The notes beneath the pieces were generated by a model, which was not told the DNA's origin, ran no database searches, and worked only from the letters and a program-made list of their open reading frames with translations. From Bradyrhizobium sp. (GTDB lineage: Bacteria > Pseudomonadota > Alphaproteobacteria > Rhizobiales > Xanthobacteraceae), in assembly GCF_022844465.1 (NCBI RefSeq), contig NZ_JALHLP010000005.1, positions 186,001 through 250,000 of the forward strand: a DNA stretch of 64,000 nt, given 5' to 3'. How positions within the stretch are numbered: position 1 is the first letter of the stretch; each line of letters opens with the position of its first letter. This document shows, piece after piece, positions 24,266 to 33,481 of the stretch. The position numbers were made by a program, and so were the translations under genes.

Positions 24266-25546
24266 ATGACCGGATTTTCACGACGTGATTTTCTGATGGC
24301 GTCCGGATCGGCGGCGGTCGCCGCGATCTCGGATCGCGCTCATGCCGCGATGGGGCCGAACGACAAGTTCGACCTCGTGATCAAGGGCGGCGACGTGCTC
24401 GATCCCAGCCAGTCGCTGCGCGGAAAGCGCGACATCGGCATCCGCTGGGGCGTGATCGAGGCGGTCGAGAGCGAAATTCCGGCGGCGCGCGCGTCGCGGA
24501 CGATCGACGCCTCCGGCCGGCTGGTGACGCCGGGGCTGATCGACCTGCATTCCCACGTCTATCCCTACGGCTCGGCGATCGGCATTCCCGCCGACGAGCT
24601 GGTTCAGGCGCAGGCCACCACCACGGTGGTGTCGGCCGGCGACGCCGGCGTCAACAATCTCGCCGCGCTGCGCCGCTACATCGTGGCGCAATCCCGGGCG
24701 CGGATCTACGCCTTCGTCCACATCGCCAACAACGGACTGTCCGGCTTCCCGGTCGCCGAACTCTACAACATCGACTATGCGCAGGTGGACGCCTGCGCGA
24801 TGGCGCTGGCCGAGAACCCGGATTTCCTGCTCGGCGTCAAGGTGCGGATGTCGGAGAACGTGATCGCCCGGCACGGCCTCGAGCCGCTGAAGCGCTCGAT
24901 CAAGGCCTGCGAGATCTGCGGCTGGCCGGCCAAGTTGATGGTGCATATCGGCGGCGTCGAGACCAAAGAGCTGATGTCGGAGATTCTCAATCTGCTGCGG
25001 CCGGGCGACGTCCTGACCCACGCCTATTCCGGCGCGCCCAACATCGCCGGCGTGTTCACCAACATCGTGCAGGACGGCAAGCTGCTGCCGGCGGCGCTCG
25101 CCGCCAAGCAGCGCGGCGTCATGTTCGACGTCGGCCATGGCGGCGGCAGCTTCGACTTCACGGTGGCGGAAGTGGCGCTGCCCGGCGGCTGCACGCCGGA
25201 TACGATCTCCTCCGACATCCACGTCTTCTCCGGCAATTCGCCCGGCATGCCCTATCTGCCGAACGTCATGAGCAAGTTCATGGCGCTCGGGATGTCGCTG
25301 GAACAGGTGGTGGCGGCGGCGACGGTGACGCCGGCCAAAATCATCAACCGCGCGCCCAAGATCGGCACGCTGCAGATCGGCGCGCCCGGCGACGTCGCGA
25401 TCCTGGAACTGGTGGAAGGGCCGACCTCGTTCGTCGACACCCGCACCAACCGGCGCGAGGGCAAGCTGTTGCTGAAGCCGGTGCAGACCGTGATCAACGG
25501 CGTGCCGTTCGGCCGGCCCTACCAGGCCCCGTTCTCGGTGCGGTAG
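24266..25546 (+). CDS. Tat-exported amidohydrolase/deacetylase family metallohydrolase
   Basis: 426 residues from the ATG at 24266, preceded by GGGAGGAGGG. The N-terminus 'MTGFSRRDFLMASGSAAVAA' is a twin-arginine signal ending near 'RAHAA', so the enzyme is folded before export to the periplasm. The amidohydrolase signature follows: 'DLHSHVYPYG' (metal-binding His95-x-His97), a 'VGVKVRMSEN'-type carbamylated-lysine strand ('LLGVKVRMSE'), later His in 'LMVHIGG' and 'LTHAYSG', and Asp in 'SSDIHVFSGN'. It resembles dihydroorotase/D-aminoacylase-like deacetylases; the substrate is unknown. Confidence 0.85.
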   Translation: MTGFSRRDFLMASGSAAVAAISDRAHAAMGPNDKFDLVIKGGDVLDPSQSLRGKRDIGIRWGVIEAVESEIPAARASRTIDASGRLVTPGLIDLHSHVYPYGSAIGIPADELVQAQATTTVVSAGDAGVNNLAALRRYIVAQSRARIYAFVHIANNGLSGFPVAELYNIDYAQVDACAMALAENPDFLLGVKVRMSENVIARHGLEPLKRSIKACEICGWPAKLMVHIGGVETKELMSEILNLLRPGDVLTHAYSGAPNIAGVFTNIVQDGKLLPAALAAKQRGVMFDVGHGGGSFDFTVAEVALPGGCTPDTISSDIHVFSGNSPGMPYLPNVMSKFMALGMSLEQVVAAATVTPAKIINRAPKIGTLQIGAPGDVAILELVEGPTSFVDTRTNRREGKLLLKPVQTVINGVPFGRPYQAPFSVR

Positions 25547-25555
25547 TTCGGCCCG

Positions 25556-26434
25556 TCACTTGGTTGGCGTTTGTTTGCGGCTATCGCCGATGATCTCGGC
25601 AATGACGGCGCCCATCACCAGCGCGCCGCCGCCGAGCACCCGCAGTGTGACAACCTCGCCGAACGCCAGCCATACCCAAAAGGGCATCAGCGGGGTCTCC
25701 AGCGTGGAGATCAGGGCGGCCTGGCCGGATGGCAACAGGCGGGAGCCCAGAAAAAACAGCGTCAGACCCAGCGCCACCTGGAAAAATCCGAACATCGCCA
25801 GGATCAGCAGGTCAAACCCTGTTATCGCGACCAGGCCCTGGGCGAACGGAAGGCTGACGACGCTGCCCAGTAGGTTCGATATCGCGGCGGCAGCCACCAT
25901 CGACGTGTCCCTGTGCCGCCGCACCATGACGGTCATCGCGGCGATCGCCAACGCCATGAAGCAGGCGAGCGCGATTCCGAGAATATCGGAACCGACGCGC
26001 GCGCTACCGACAATGATCGCAACCCCGCAGAGCGCCACGGCGCTCGCCACCATGGTTCGCCATCGGGGGATTTCCCGCAGCCAGACCCAGGCGAGCGCCG
26101 CCGTGATGAAAGGACCTGTGGCAATGATGATCGCCACGTTGGAGACGCTGGTCAGTTGCAGGGCCGGGATGAATGCGATCATGGCCAGTGTCGAGAACAG
26201 CGCGACAAGCCAGCCGCTTTTCCCCATCCTGGTCAGATCGCGCAGGCCGGCATGGCCTTGCAGCAGCACCATCAGGACCGCGATTGCGCTCCCGCCGAAC
26301 AACCCCCGCCAAAACAGAATGGTCCAGGAGTCATAGGGCAGCAGCCGGGTGAAGAACGGCGCCGTACTCCAGGCGACCGCCGCGGCGACGACGAGGGCAA
26401 TGCCTAGGCGATGCTGGGCGTGCGTCCCCGTCAT
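25556..26434 (-). CDS. EamA/DMT-family transporter
   Basis: 292 residues with ten predicted membrane helices in two EamA repeats ('GIALVVAAAVAWSTAPFFTR' begins the first; 'GIALACFMALAIAAMTVMVR' begins the second). The family exports metabolites such as amino acids or drugs across the inner membrane. It ends nine bases after the stop of the amidohydrolase gene (convergent). The neighbouring aminotransferase, upstream on the same strand, could supply its substrate. Specific cargo unknown. Confidence 0.9.
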   Translation of the reverse strand: MTGTHAQHRLGIALVVAAAVAWSTAPFFTRLLPYDSWTILFWRGLFGGSAIAVLMVLLQGHAGLRDLTRMGKSGWLVALFSTLAMIAFIPALQLTSVSNVAIIIATGPFITAALAWVWLREIPRWRTMVASAVALCGVAIIVGSARVGSDILGIALACFMALAIAAMTVMVRRHRDTSMVAAAAISNLLGSVVSLPFAQGLVAITGFDLLILAMFGFFQVALGLTLFFLGSRLLPSGQAALISTLETPLMPFWVWLAFGEVVTLRVLGGGALVMGAVIAEIIGDSRKQTPTK

Positions 26435-26493
26435 CAGGGTGTCCTGTCTGAAGATGACCGGTCGGGGCGCCCGATTTCACCAGCAAGAGCACG

Positions 26494-26534
26494 ATCCGGA
26501 AAAGTGTGCAGCGGTTTTTCGAATTGCGCTTTAG
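26494..26534. repeat. Copy of the 'GATCCGGAAAAGTG' dispersed repeat
   Basis: 'GATCCGGAAAAGTGTGCAGC' followed by GGTTTTTCG occurs between the transporter and aminotransferase genes. The same motif occurs inverted near 39850-39885 and again near 40684. It is a short intergenic repeat common in Rhizobiales. Confidence 0.6.
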
Positions 26535-26537
26535 GAC

Positions 26538-27782
26538 TCAGCTTCGCGCCCGCTTCTCGACGTTCGCGCTCCGCTCCGGCACGCCGAACTGCTTCCGGCA
26601 GACTTCGGCGAGCGCGGCTATGCCCTCGCGGATCTGCGCGTGCGAGGGGCTGGCGAAGCACAGCCGCAGCCGGCAGCCGGCATAACCCTTGTCGGTCGAC
26701 CATTCCGGGCCGGGATTGATGGCAACCCCGGCGGCGAGCGCGGCCTGGTAGAGTTTCAGTGTATCGACATGGTCGGGCAGCTTCACCCACAGGAAGATGC
26801 CGCCCTTTGGATCCTCGAATTCGGCCGAGGTGCCGAACTGCTCGTCGAGCGCCTCCATCAGCGTGTCGAGCTTGGCGCGCAGCCCGCGCGTCAGTTTCGG
26901 CACATGTGTCGCAAAATGCGGCGCACAGTATTCGGCGAGCACCATCTGCTCCAGCGCGCCGCTGCCGGCGTCGGTCTTCAGCGCCAGCATCCGCGACATC
27001 ATCTCCCAGGGGGCGACGATGAAGCCGACCCGCAGCGCCGGCGCGATCGATTTGGAGAACGAGCCGACGTGAATAACGCCGCCATGCGGGCTCATGGCGT
27101 AGACCGCGGGCGGCCGTTCGCCGGACCACACCAGGTCGGCGTAGCAGTCGTCCTCGAAGACAGGCACGCCGTACTGCCGCGACAGCTCCAGCATCTCCGC
27201 GCGCCGCGCCTGCGGCATGATTGACCCGGTCGGGTTCTGCACGGTCGGGATGGTGTAGATGTATTTGGGCGTGACGCCGCGCCGCTTGTGGTCGGCCAGA
27301 ACAGCGGCCAGCGCATCCATCCGCATGCCGTCGCCGTCGAGGGGAATGCCGACCGCCTTGACGCCGAGCCGGGCGAGCCGGCTCAACGCGCCCTGATAGG
27401 TCTCCTGCTCGACCAGTACGGTGTCGCCGGGCGCCAGCAGCGTCGCGTTGACGAGGTCGAGCGCCTGCAGCGAACCCGAGACGATCATGATGTCGTCGGC
27501 GGCGCAGGCGATGCCGGCGTCGCGCTTGAGTTTGGCGGTCAGGAACTCGCGCAACGGCCGGTAGCCCTGCGGGCCGCTGGCCAGGCCATAGGTGGCCAGC
27601 GTCTTGCCCTCGCGCCGGAGCACGGCGTTGACCGCCTCAACCAGGCCCTCGACCGGAACCTGGTCGGGGTCGTTATTGCCGCCGACGAAACTGTATCGGG
27701 CAAGGCCGGTCCAGCGCGCCGCCGGCGCCGGCAGTCCGGCCGGCAGCAATGGCGTAAAATCGAAGGCCGTGGCGGTAGACAT
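26538..27782 (-). CDS. PLP-dependent aminotransferase (2-aminoadipate/MocR-like fold-type I)
   Basis: 414 residues, class I/II aminotransferase. Visible features: 'YGLASGPQGYRPLREFL', 'IVSGSLQALDLV', 'TIPTVQNPTGSIM', the aspartate in 'FEDDCYADL', the Schiff-base lysine in 'GSFSKSIAPALRVGF' and the carboxylate-binding arginine in 'RLRLCFA'. It lacks the N-terminal GntR domain of MocR regulators, so it acts as an enzyme; similar proteins use 2-aminoadipate, kynurenine or aromatic amino acids. It reads in the same direction as the EamA transporter, 104 bp upstream of it. Confidence 0.9.
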   Translation of the reverse strand: MSTATAFDFTPLLPAGLPAPAARWTGLARYSFVGGNNDPDQVPVEGLVEAVNAVLRREGKTLATYGLASGPQGYRPLREFLTAKLKRDAGIACAADDIMIVSGSLQALDLVNATLLAPGDTVLVEQETYQGALSRLARLGVKAVGIPLDGDGMRMDALAAVLADHKRRGVTPKYIYTIPTVQNPTGSIMPQARRAEMLELSRQYGVPVFEDDCYADLVWSGERPPAVYAMSPHGGVIHVGSFSKSIAPALRVGFIVAPWEMMSRMLALKTDAGSGALEQMVLAEYCAPHFATHVPKLTRGLRAKLDTLMEALDEQFGTSAEFEDPKGGIFLWVKLPDHVDTLKLYQAALAAGVAINPGPEWSTDKGYAGCRLRLCFASPSHAQIREGIAALAEVCRKQFGVPERSANVEKRARS

Positions 27783-27924
27783 GGGTGTTCGCTCCCGGTT
27801 GTTTCTTGTTGAGAAGACCGCCTGGTTTGCGGCCTTCCGTCAGGCTGGGCCGTTTTATCGCCGCGAACCGGTTTCCCCTTCGCGCGAAAACGCTTTAGGT
27901 TGCAGGCGGGGACAATCCAGAAAC

Positions 27925-29652
27925 ATGCACGAACTCATCCACGACATCACGCTGTCCATCCTGTTCGCCTGGGGGCTCGGCCTGCTGGCCCATTTTTCGC
28001 GCCAGCCGCTGATCCTGGCCTACCTTATCGCCGGGTTCGTCATTGGTCCATTCGGGATGGGCTGGGTCAAGTCCCAGGAATCGATCGGCGTCATCTCCGA
28101 ACTCGGCCTGATTTTCATGCTGTTCATGATCGGGCTGGAAATCGACCTGAAGAAGATCGTGCGCGCCGGCAAGGTTATCCTGTTTGCCGCCGGCGGGCAG
28201 TTGGTCGGCGGCGTCGTGCTCGGAATGGCGTTCTTTGTCGGGATCGGCATGTCGATGGGGGGCGGCAAATTCGACGCCGTGTATCTCTGCGTCGCCTGCG
28301 CGCTGTCGAGCACGGTCATCATCGTCAAGGTGCTGTACGAGAAGCGCGAACTCGACACGCTGCCCGGACGCATCACGCTGGGCGTGCTGGTGCTGCAGGA
28401 CATCTTTGCGATCCTGTTCCTCGCCGTGCAGCCGAGCCTCGACAATCTGCAGGTCGGCATCGTCCTGCTCTCGGTCGGCCGGGTCGGCGTGCTGGTGGCG
28501 ACCGCGCTGGTGCTCAGCCGCTACGTGCTGCCGTGGCTGTTCCACCATATCGCGCGCCGGCCGGAACTGGTGCTGCTCGGCGCGCTGGCCTGGTGCTTCC
28601 TGATCGGCGAGATCGCCGAGCGGCTGCATCTGTCGCGCGAGATGGGCTCGCTGGTGGCAGGCGTTTCGCTTTCGACATTCCCTTACGCACTGGACGTCAC
28701 CGCCAAGGTGACGACGCTGCGCGACTTCTTCATCACGTTGTTCTTCGTCGCCCTCGGCATGACCATCCCGATTCCCGGCCTGTCGGTGATCGGGCTGGCG
28801 CTGTTGATCGCGGCGTTTACCGTCGTCAGCCGGGTGCTGACGACCTTTACCCCGCTCTACCTGATGAAGCAGGGCCTGCGCGCCAGCCTGCTGCCGGCGA
28901 TCAACCTGGCGCAAATCTCCGAATTCTCGCTGGTGGTGATCCAGACCGGCGTCACCGCGCGCCATATCGGGACCGAGACCGCGAGCGCGGCCTCATTCGC
29001 ATTCGTGGTGCTGGCGGTCCTGAGCACGTTCGTGATGGCGCGGAGCGACCAGGTCACGCGAGGGCTGATCGGACCGCTGAAGCGGATCGGGCTCCGCGAT
29101 CTCGACCACGGCGATGGCGCCGATGCCGGGCACGAGAGCGGGCACGGGCAGGCGCGCCGGATCGTCCTCCTCGGCTTCTTCCGCGCCGCCAGCGCGTTGC
29201 TGAGCGAGATCGAGCGGCGCAACCCCGCGGTTCTCGAGCAGATCACGGTGATCGACTTCAATCCGGTGGTGTTCCGGACGTTGTCGGACCGCGGCATGCA
29301 CGTGGTCTATGGCGACATCAGCAACGTCGATACGCTGGTTCACGCCGGGGTCGGCGCGGCCGAGCTGATCATTCTCAGTATTCCGGATTCGCTTCTCAAG
29401 GGTGCCGACAACGAGAAGCTGGTCCGCCACGTGCGCGCGCTGAATCCGACCGCCAGGATCGTGGCGACCGCCGAGGTATTGTCCAACGTCAACGATCTCT
29501 ATGCAGCGGGAGCGGACTACGTGACCGTGACCCGGCTCAGCGACGCCCACGAACTCTACAGGGTGATCGAGGCGGCCGACGCCGGGCTGCTGGCCGACAA
29601 GCGCGCCGAAACCGACGCGCTGCTCAGCGAGCGCCGCGAAGTGCTGCCGTAG
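27925..29652 (+). CDS. KefB-type cation:proton antiporter (CPA2) with TrkA-N domain
   Basis: 575 residues from the ATG at 27925; a much longer frame exists upstream but runs through the promoter of the opposite gene. Residues 1-385 hold about 12 membrane helices of the Na/H-exchanger fold ('AYLIAGFVIGPFGMGWV', 'GLIFMLFMIGLEIDLKKI'). Residues about 410-550 are an RCK/TrkA-N domain ('RIVLLGFFRAASALLSEIER', 'HVVYGDISNVDTL'), but the usual GxGxxG is changed to 'GFFRAAS', so nucleotide binding may be altered. It exports K+ or Na+ in exchange for H+ at the inner membrane. Confidence 0.9.
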   Translation: MHELIHDITLSILFAWGLGLLAHFSRQPLILAYLIAGFVIGPFGMGWVKSQESIGVISELGLIFMLFMIGLEIDLKKIVRAGKVILFAAGGQLVGGVVLGMAFFVGIGMSMGGGKFDAVYLCVACALSSTVIIVKVLYEKRELDTLPGRITLGVLVLQDIFAILFLAVQPSLDNLQVGIVLLSVGRVGVLVATALVLSRYVLPWLFHHIARRPELVLLGALAWCFLIGEIAERLHLSREMGSLVAGVSLSTFPYALDVTAKVTTLRDFFITLFFVALGMTIPIPGLSVIGLALLIAAFTVVSRVLTTFTPLYLMKQGLRASLLPAINLAQISEFSLVVIQTGVTARHIGTETASAASFAFVVLAVLSTFVMARSDQVTRGLIGPLKRIGLRDLDHGDGADAGHESGHGQARRIVLLGFFRAASALLSEIERRNPAVLEQITVIDFNPVVFRTLSDRGMHVVYGDISNVDTLVHAGVGAAELIILSIPDSLLKGADNEKLVRHVRALNPTARIVATAEVLSNVNDLYAAGADYVTVTRLSDAHELYRVIEAADAGLLADKRAETDALLSERREVLP

Positions 29653-29846
29653 CGGACGCAGCCGGACGTCGGGCGCTTTCGAAAGCCGCCGCTGCCGCCT
29701 GGCGGAAATTCGTGACGCCGATGATTTTGCCTTTCCGGCCCCTTCGTGGCATGCCTTTTCGACGCGCCGTCCTGCGCTGCGGATTGACGCTGGCGCGGGC
29801 CCATGAGTCCGGCTAATGCATTTGTACATAGCGAGATTTTCGAGAA

Positions 29847-30923
29847 ATGGCCGATACCATCCAGCAAGTTCTGCAAGCCTTCGCCAATGGTGAACTGGTC
29901 GTCGTCACCGACGACGAGGACCGCGAAGGGGAGGGCGACCTGATCGTCGCCGCCTCGCTCTGCACCGCCGAGAAGATGGCGTTCATCATCCGCCACACCT
30001 CCGGCATCGTCTGCGCGCCGATCACCGCCGAAGACGCCCGTCGGCTGCGGCTGGATCCGATGGTGGCCCACAACGATTCCAGCCACACCACCGCCTTTAC
30101 GGTCTCGATCGACTACAAGCCCGACGGCGGTACCGGCATTTCGGCGGAAGAGCGGGCCTCGTGCTGCCGCGCGCTGGCCAACCCCAACGCCGGCGCCAAC
30201 GATTTCGCCCGGCCCGGCCACATCTTTCCGCTGATCGCCCGCGACGGCGGCGTGCTGCTGCGCTCGGGCCATACCGAGGCGGCGGTCGACCTGTGCAAGC
30301 TCGCTGGTCTGCCGCCGGTCGGCGTCATCAGCGAATTGATGAATGACGACGGCACCGTGATGAAGGGCGAGCAGGTCGCGCGCTTTGCCGCCCTGCACAA
30401 GCTCAAGCATGTCACGATCGCTGACCTCATCGCGTATCGTCAGGCACGCGAGAAGCTGATCGAGCGGGTCGCGACCTTCACCACCGACAGCCCGATCGGG
30501 CCGCTGCAGGGCTATGCCTACCGTTCCCCGTTCGACGAGATCGCCCATGCGGCTTTCGTCTATAATGGCGTCGGCGACGGCAAGAACGTGCTGACGCGCC
30601 TGCACAAGCCCAACATCGTCAAGGACCTCTTCACCGGTCAGGCGCGGATGCAGATCGTGCTTGACCATTTCAGGAAAGCCGGCCGCGGCGTGCTGGTTTA
30701 TCTGCGCGATGGCGCGGCCGGCGTCCCGGTCGAGCCGGTGGCTGAGCAGAAGTCGGCGGAAGCCGATCGCAACCGGCAGTGGCGCGAGGTCGGGGTCGGC
30801 GCGCAGATCCTGCGCGACCTTGGCATCACCTCGATCGTCAACCTGACGTCGTCGGTGCATGATTACAAGGGACTGTCCGGCTTCGGCATCGAGATCGTCT
30901 CCAACAAGAAATTGGAAGGATAG
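29847..30923 (+). CDS. ribB: 3,4-dihydroxy-2-butanone-4-phosphate synthase with degenerate GTP cyclohydrolase II domain
   Basis: 358 residues. Residues 1-205 are DHBP synthase: 'DDEDREGEGDLIVAA' (acidic metal site), 'HTSGIVCAPIT', 'GRPGH'-equivalent 'FARPGHIFPLIARDGGVL' and 'RSGHTEAAVDL'. The rest resembles GTP cyclohydrolase II in outline but has none of the three zinc cysteines, so only the first activity is expected, converting ribulose-5-phosphate to the riboflavin precursor. This is the RibBX pattern known in proteobacteria. No FMN riboswitch is visible upstream; the gene stands alone after the antiporter gene. Confidence 0.9.
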   Translation: MADTIQQVLQAFANGELVVVTDDEDREGEGDLIVAASLCTAEKMAFIIRHTSGIVCAPITAEDARRLRLDPMVAHNDSSHTTAFTVSIDYKPDGGTGISAEERASCCRALANPNAGANDFARPGHIFPLIARDGGVLLRSGHTEAAVDLCKLAGLPPVGVISELMNDDGTVMKGEQVARFAALHKLKHVTIADLIAYRQAREKLIERVATFTTDSPIGPLQGYAYRSPFDEIAHAAFVYNGVGDGKNVLTRLHKPNIVKDLFTGQARMQIVLDHFRKAGRGVLVYLRDGAAGVPVEPVAEQKSAEADRNRQWREVGVGAQILRDLGITSIVNLTSSVHDYKGLSGFGIEIVSNKKLEG

Positions 30924-31102
30924 GTCGCAGTCATTGCGGGATGGCCGCAGGCACCAGACCCGGAATCGCGCGCGCAGGGGCTCACCTGACGCTCGCATCT
31001 TCGATGCGTCCCGGAATCACGTTCAGAACATTGCGCTTCCACCGATAGCGCACTAATTTGGTGGATAGGTTCCAGGAAGAAAGTGATACGAAAGGGATTT
31101 TC

Positions 31103-32317
31103 ATGAGCGTGCGCCCGCAGGCCAAGGACAAGCCGACTGAAACGGCTTTCCAGTGGGATGATCCGTTCCTGCTCGACGAGCAACTCACCGAGGACGAGCG
31201 CATGATCCGCGACACCGCGCGCGCCTATGCGCAGGACAAGCTGTTGCCGCGCGTCACCAAGGCCTATCTCGAGGAAACCGTCGATCGCGAAATCTTCAAC
31301 GAGATGGGCGAACTCGGCCTGATCGGCATCACGCTGCCGGAAGAATTCGGCTGCGCCAACGCCAGCTACGTCGCCTACGGCCTGGTGGCGCGCGAGATCG
31401 AGCGCGTCGATTCCGGATACCGCTCGATGAATTCGGTGCAGTCGTCGCTGGTGATGCACCCGATCTACGCCTATGGCGACGAGAACCAGCGCAAGAAGTA
31501 CCTGCCCAAGCTCGCCACCGGCGAGTGGGTCGGCTGTTTCGGCCTGACCGAGCCGGACGCCGGCTCCGACCCCGGCGGGATGAAGACCCGTGCCGAAAAG
31601 GTCGCCGACGGCTACCGGCTCACCGGCACCAAAATGTGGATATCCAATGCTCCGATTGCCGACGTCTTTGTGGTCTGGGCCAAGTCCGCCGCACATGACA
31701 ACCAGATCCGCGGCTTCATCCTCGAAAAAGGCATGAAGGGGCTGTCGGCGCCGAAGATCGGCGGCAAACTTTCGTTGCGCGCTTCCGTCACCGGCGAGAT
31801 CGTGATGGACGGCGTGGTGGTGCCGAAAACCGCGCTGTTGCCCAATGTCTCCGGCCTGAAGGGGCCGTTCGGCTGCCTCAACCGCGCCCGCTACGGCATT
31901 TCCTGGGGCGTGATGGGAGCGGCCGAGGACTGCATGCATCGCGCGCGGCAATACACGCTCGACCGCAAGCAGTTCGGCCGCCCGCTGGCGGCGACGCAGC
32001 TGGTGCAAAAGAAACTCGCCGACATGCAGACCGAAATATCGCTCGGGCTTCAGGCTTCGCTGCGCGTCGGCCGGCTGATGGACGAGGGCAAGATGGCCCC
32101 GGAGATGATCTCAATCGTCAAGCGCAACAATTGCGGCAAGGCGCTCGACATCGCCCGCACGTCCCGCGACATGCATGGCGGAAATGGAATCCAGATCGAA
32201 TACCAGGTGATGCGCCACTCCGCCAACCTGGAGACGGTGAACACCTATGAAGGCACCCACGACGTCCACGCCCTGATCCTGGGCCGGGCGATCACGGGCA
32301 TTCAAGCGTTTTCGTAA
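31103..32317 (+). CDS. gcdH: Glutaryl-CoA dehydrogenase
   Basis: 404 residues from the ATG at 31103 (GAAAGGGA site seven bases upstream). The N-terminus '[20 protein letters not shown]' is the hallmark of glutaryl-CoA dehydrogenases. '[17 protein letters not shown]' binds FAD; the catalytic base Glu383 lies in '[10 protein letters not shown]'. It oxidises and decarboxylates glutaryl-CoA to crotonyl-CoA, passing electrons to ETF, in lysine, tryptophan and benzoate breakdown. No CoA transferase or regulator adjoins it here. Confidence 0.93.
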   Translation: MSVRPQAKDKPTETAFQWDDPFLLDEQLTEDERMIRDTARAYAQDKLLPRVTKAYLEETVDREIFNEMGELGLIGITLPEEFGCANASYVAYGLVAREIERVDSGYRSMNSVQSSLVMHPIYAYGDENQRKKYLPKLATGEWVGCFGLTEPDAGSDPGGMKTRAEKVADGYRLTGTKMWISNAPIADVFVVWAKSAAHDNQIRGFILEKGMKGLSAPKIGGKLSLRASVTGEIVMDGVVVPKTALLPNVSGLKGPFGCLNRARYGISWGVMGAAEDCMHRARQYTLDRKQFGRPLAATQLVQKKLADMQTEISLGLQASLRVGRLMDEGKMAPEMISIVKRNNCGKALDIARTSRDMHGGNGIQIEYQVMRHSANLETVNTYEGTHDVHALILGRAITGIQAFS

Positions 32318-32337
32318 GGGCGCGCCATCCCGGCAGC

Positions 32338-32422
32338 GTAGGATGGGTAGAGCGCAGCGAAACCCATCTTGCCGTCCGGCATGCGTTGCAGGATGGGTTT
32401 CGCTGCGCTCTACCCATCCTAC
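32338..32422. repeat. Perfect 31-bp inverted repeat with 23-base loop
   Basis: The arm 32338-32368 is exactly complementary to 32392-32422 and contains GGATGGGTAGAGCGCAGCGA. It lies between gcdH and the hydrolase gene, and is one of the frequent 'GATGGGTTTCGCTGCGCTCT' palindromes of this bacterial group. In RNA it would make a very stable stem that could protect or end the gcdH message. Confidence 0.9.
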
Positions 32423-32460
32423 CGGACCTGCCCCGGAATGACGTTGGAGTGAAATTCCCG

Positions 32461-33378
32461 ATGGCCGACAACGACGACATCCCGTTCAACCGCGATTTTC
32501 CGCTTCGCCCCGGCGTGGTCGAGGAAGCGCGCCCCGGCGTGCGGCGGGTTCTCTGCGACAATCCGAGCCCGTTCACCTTCACCGGCACGGTCAGCTACAT
32601 CGTAGGCCAAGGGAAGGTCGCGATCATCGATCCCGGGCCGGACGACGAAGCGCATGCAAAGGCGCTGCTGGACGCCGTGCGCGGCGAGACCGTCACGCAT
32701 ATCCTGGTCACCCATACCCATCGCGATCACTCGCCGAACACCGCGCGGATCAAGGCCGCGACCGGCGCCCCGGTCTATGCCGAGGGGCCACACCGCGCCT
32801 CGCGGCCGCGTTTCGAGAGCGAGAAGCACAACCCGGAATCTGGCGCCGACCGCGACTTCCGCCCGGACGTCGAGGTCGCCGACGGCGACGTCATCGAGGG
32901 CGCCGGCTGGGCGCTTGAGGCGGTGGCGACCCCCGGCCACACCGCCAACCACCTCGCGTTCGCCTGGGCCGAGCGCAAGATCAATTTCGTCGGTGACCAC
33001 GTGATGGGCTGGTCGACCTCGATCGTCGCCCCGCCGGACGGGTCGATGATCGACTACATGGCCTCGCTGGCGCGGCTCGAGGCCCGCGGCGAGGATCTGT
33101 ATTTCGCGGGCCACGGCCCGGAGATTCCGCAAGGCCCGCGCTATGTCCGTTTTCTCACCCGGCACCGCCAGGCCCGCGAAGCCTCAATCCTGCATCGGCT
33201 GGCCAAGGGCGAAACCGATATTCCGACCATGGTGCGCGCGATCTATATCGGCCTCGACCCGCGGTTGACCGGCGCCGCCGGCTATTCCGTGCTGGCCCAT
33301 CTGGAAGACCTGGTCTCGCGCGGCATCGTCGCGACCGAAGGCGACCCGGTGATTGGTGGCAGCTACAGATTGGCGTAA
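32461..33378 (+). CDS. Metallo-beta-lactamase-fold hydrolase
   Basis: 305 residues from the ATG at 32461. The zinc motif is 'THTHRDH' (residues 84-90), with further ligands in 'ATPGHTANH', 'FVGDHVMG' and 'FAGHGPEI'. A C-terminal winged-helix-like region (about 225-300) is characteristic of the LACTB2/ribonuclease-like subgroup. It could cleave RNA or a thioester; the substrate is not certain. It reads in the same direction as gcdH, 143 bp downstream across the inverted repeat. Confidence 0.88.
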   Translation: MADNDDIPFNRDFPLRPGVVEEARPGVRRVLCDNPSPFTFTGTVSYIVGQGKVAIIDPGPDDEAHAKALLDAVRGETVTHILVTHTHRDHSPNTARIKAATGAPVYAEGPHRASRPRFESEKHNPESGADRDFRPDVEVADGDVIEGAGWALEAVATPGHTANHLAFAWAERKINFVGDHVMGWSTSIVAPPDGSMIDYMASLARLEARGEDLYFAGHGPEIPQGPRYVRFLTRHRQAREASILHRLAKGETDIPTMVRAIYIGLDPRLTGAAGYSVLAHLEDLVSRGIVATEGDPVIGGSYRLA

Positions 33379-33380
33379 CG

Positions 33381-33478
33381 GTCATTCCGGGGCGAAGTGT
33401 CGAATCCGGAATCTCGAGATTCCCCGATGCGTAATTGCGCATCTGAGGTCTGCGCTTTGCGCATCCCGGAATGACCTG
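33381..33478. repeat. 'GTCATTCCGGGG...CCCGGAATGAC' palindromic element
   Basis: The outer arms TCATTCCGGG and CCCGGAATGA enclose smaller hairpins (GAATCTCGAGATTC and ATGCGTAATTGCGCAT). Related copies lie at 45521-45602 and, shorter, 39727-39766. It sits between convergent genes, the metallo-beta-lactamase-fold hydrolase and the DUF1499 protein. Confidence 0.85.
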
Positions 33479-33481
33479 CGG

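Noticed and set aside
27592..27924. N-terminal extension of the antiporter
   Set aside because: The upstream 111 codons lie antisense to the aminotransferase start and include a dispersed repeat; the membrane protein begins naturally at 27925.
29653..29846. FMN riboswitch upstream of ribB
   Set aside because: The conserved FMN-aptamer blocks (such as AGGGGC...GGGTGAAATTCC) are absent.
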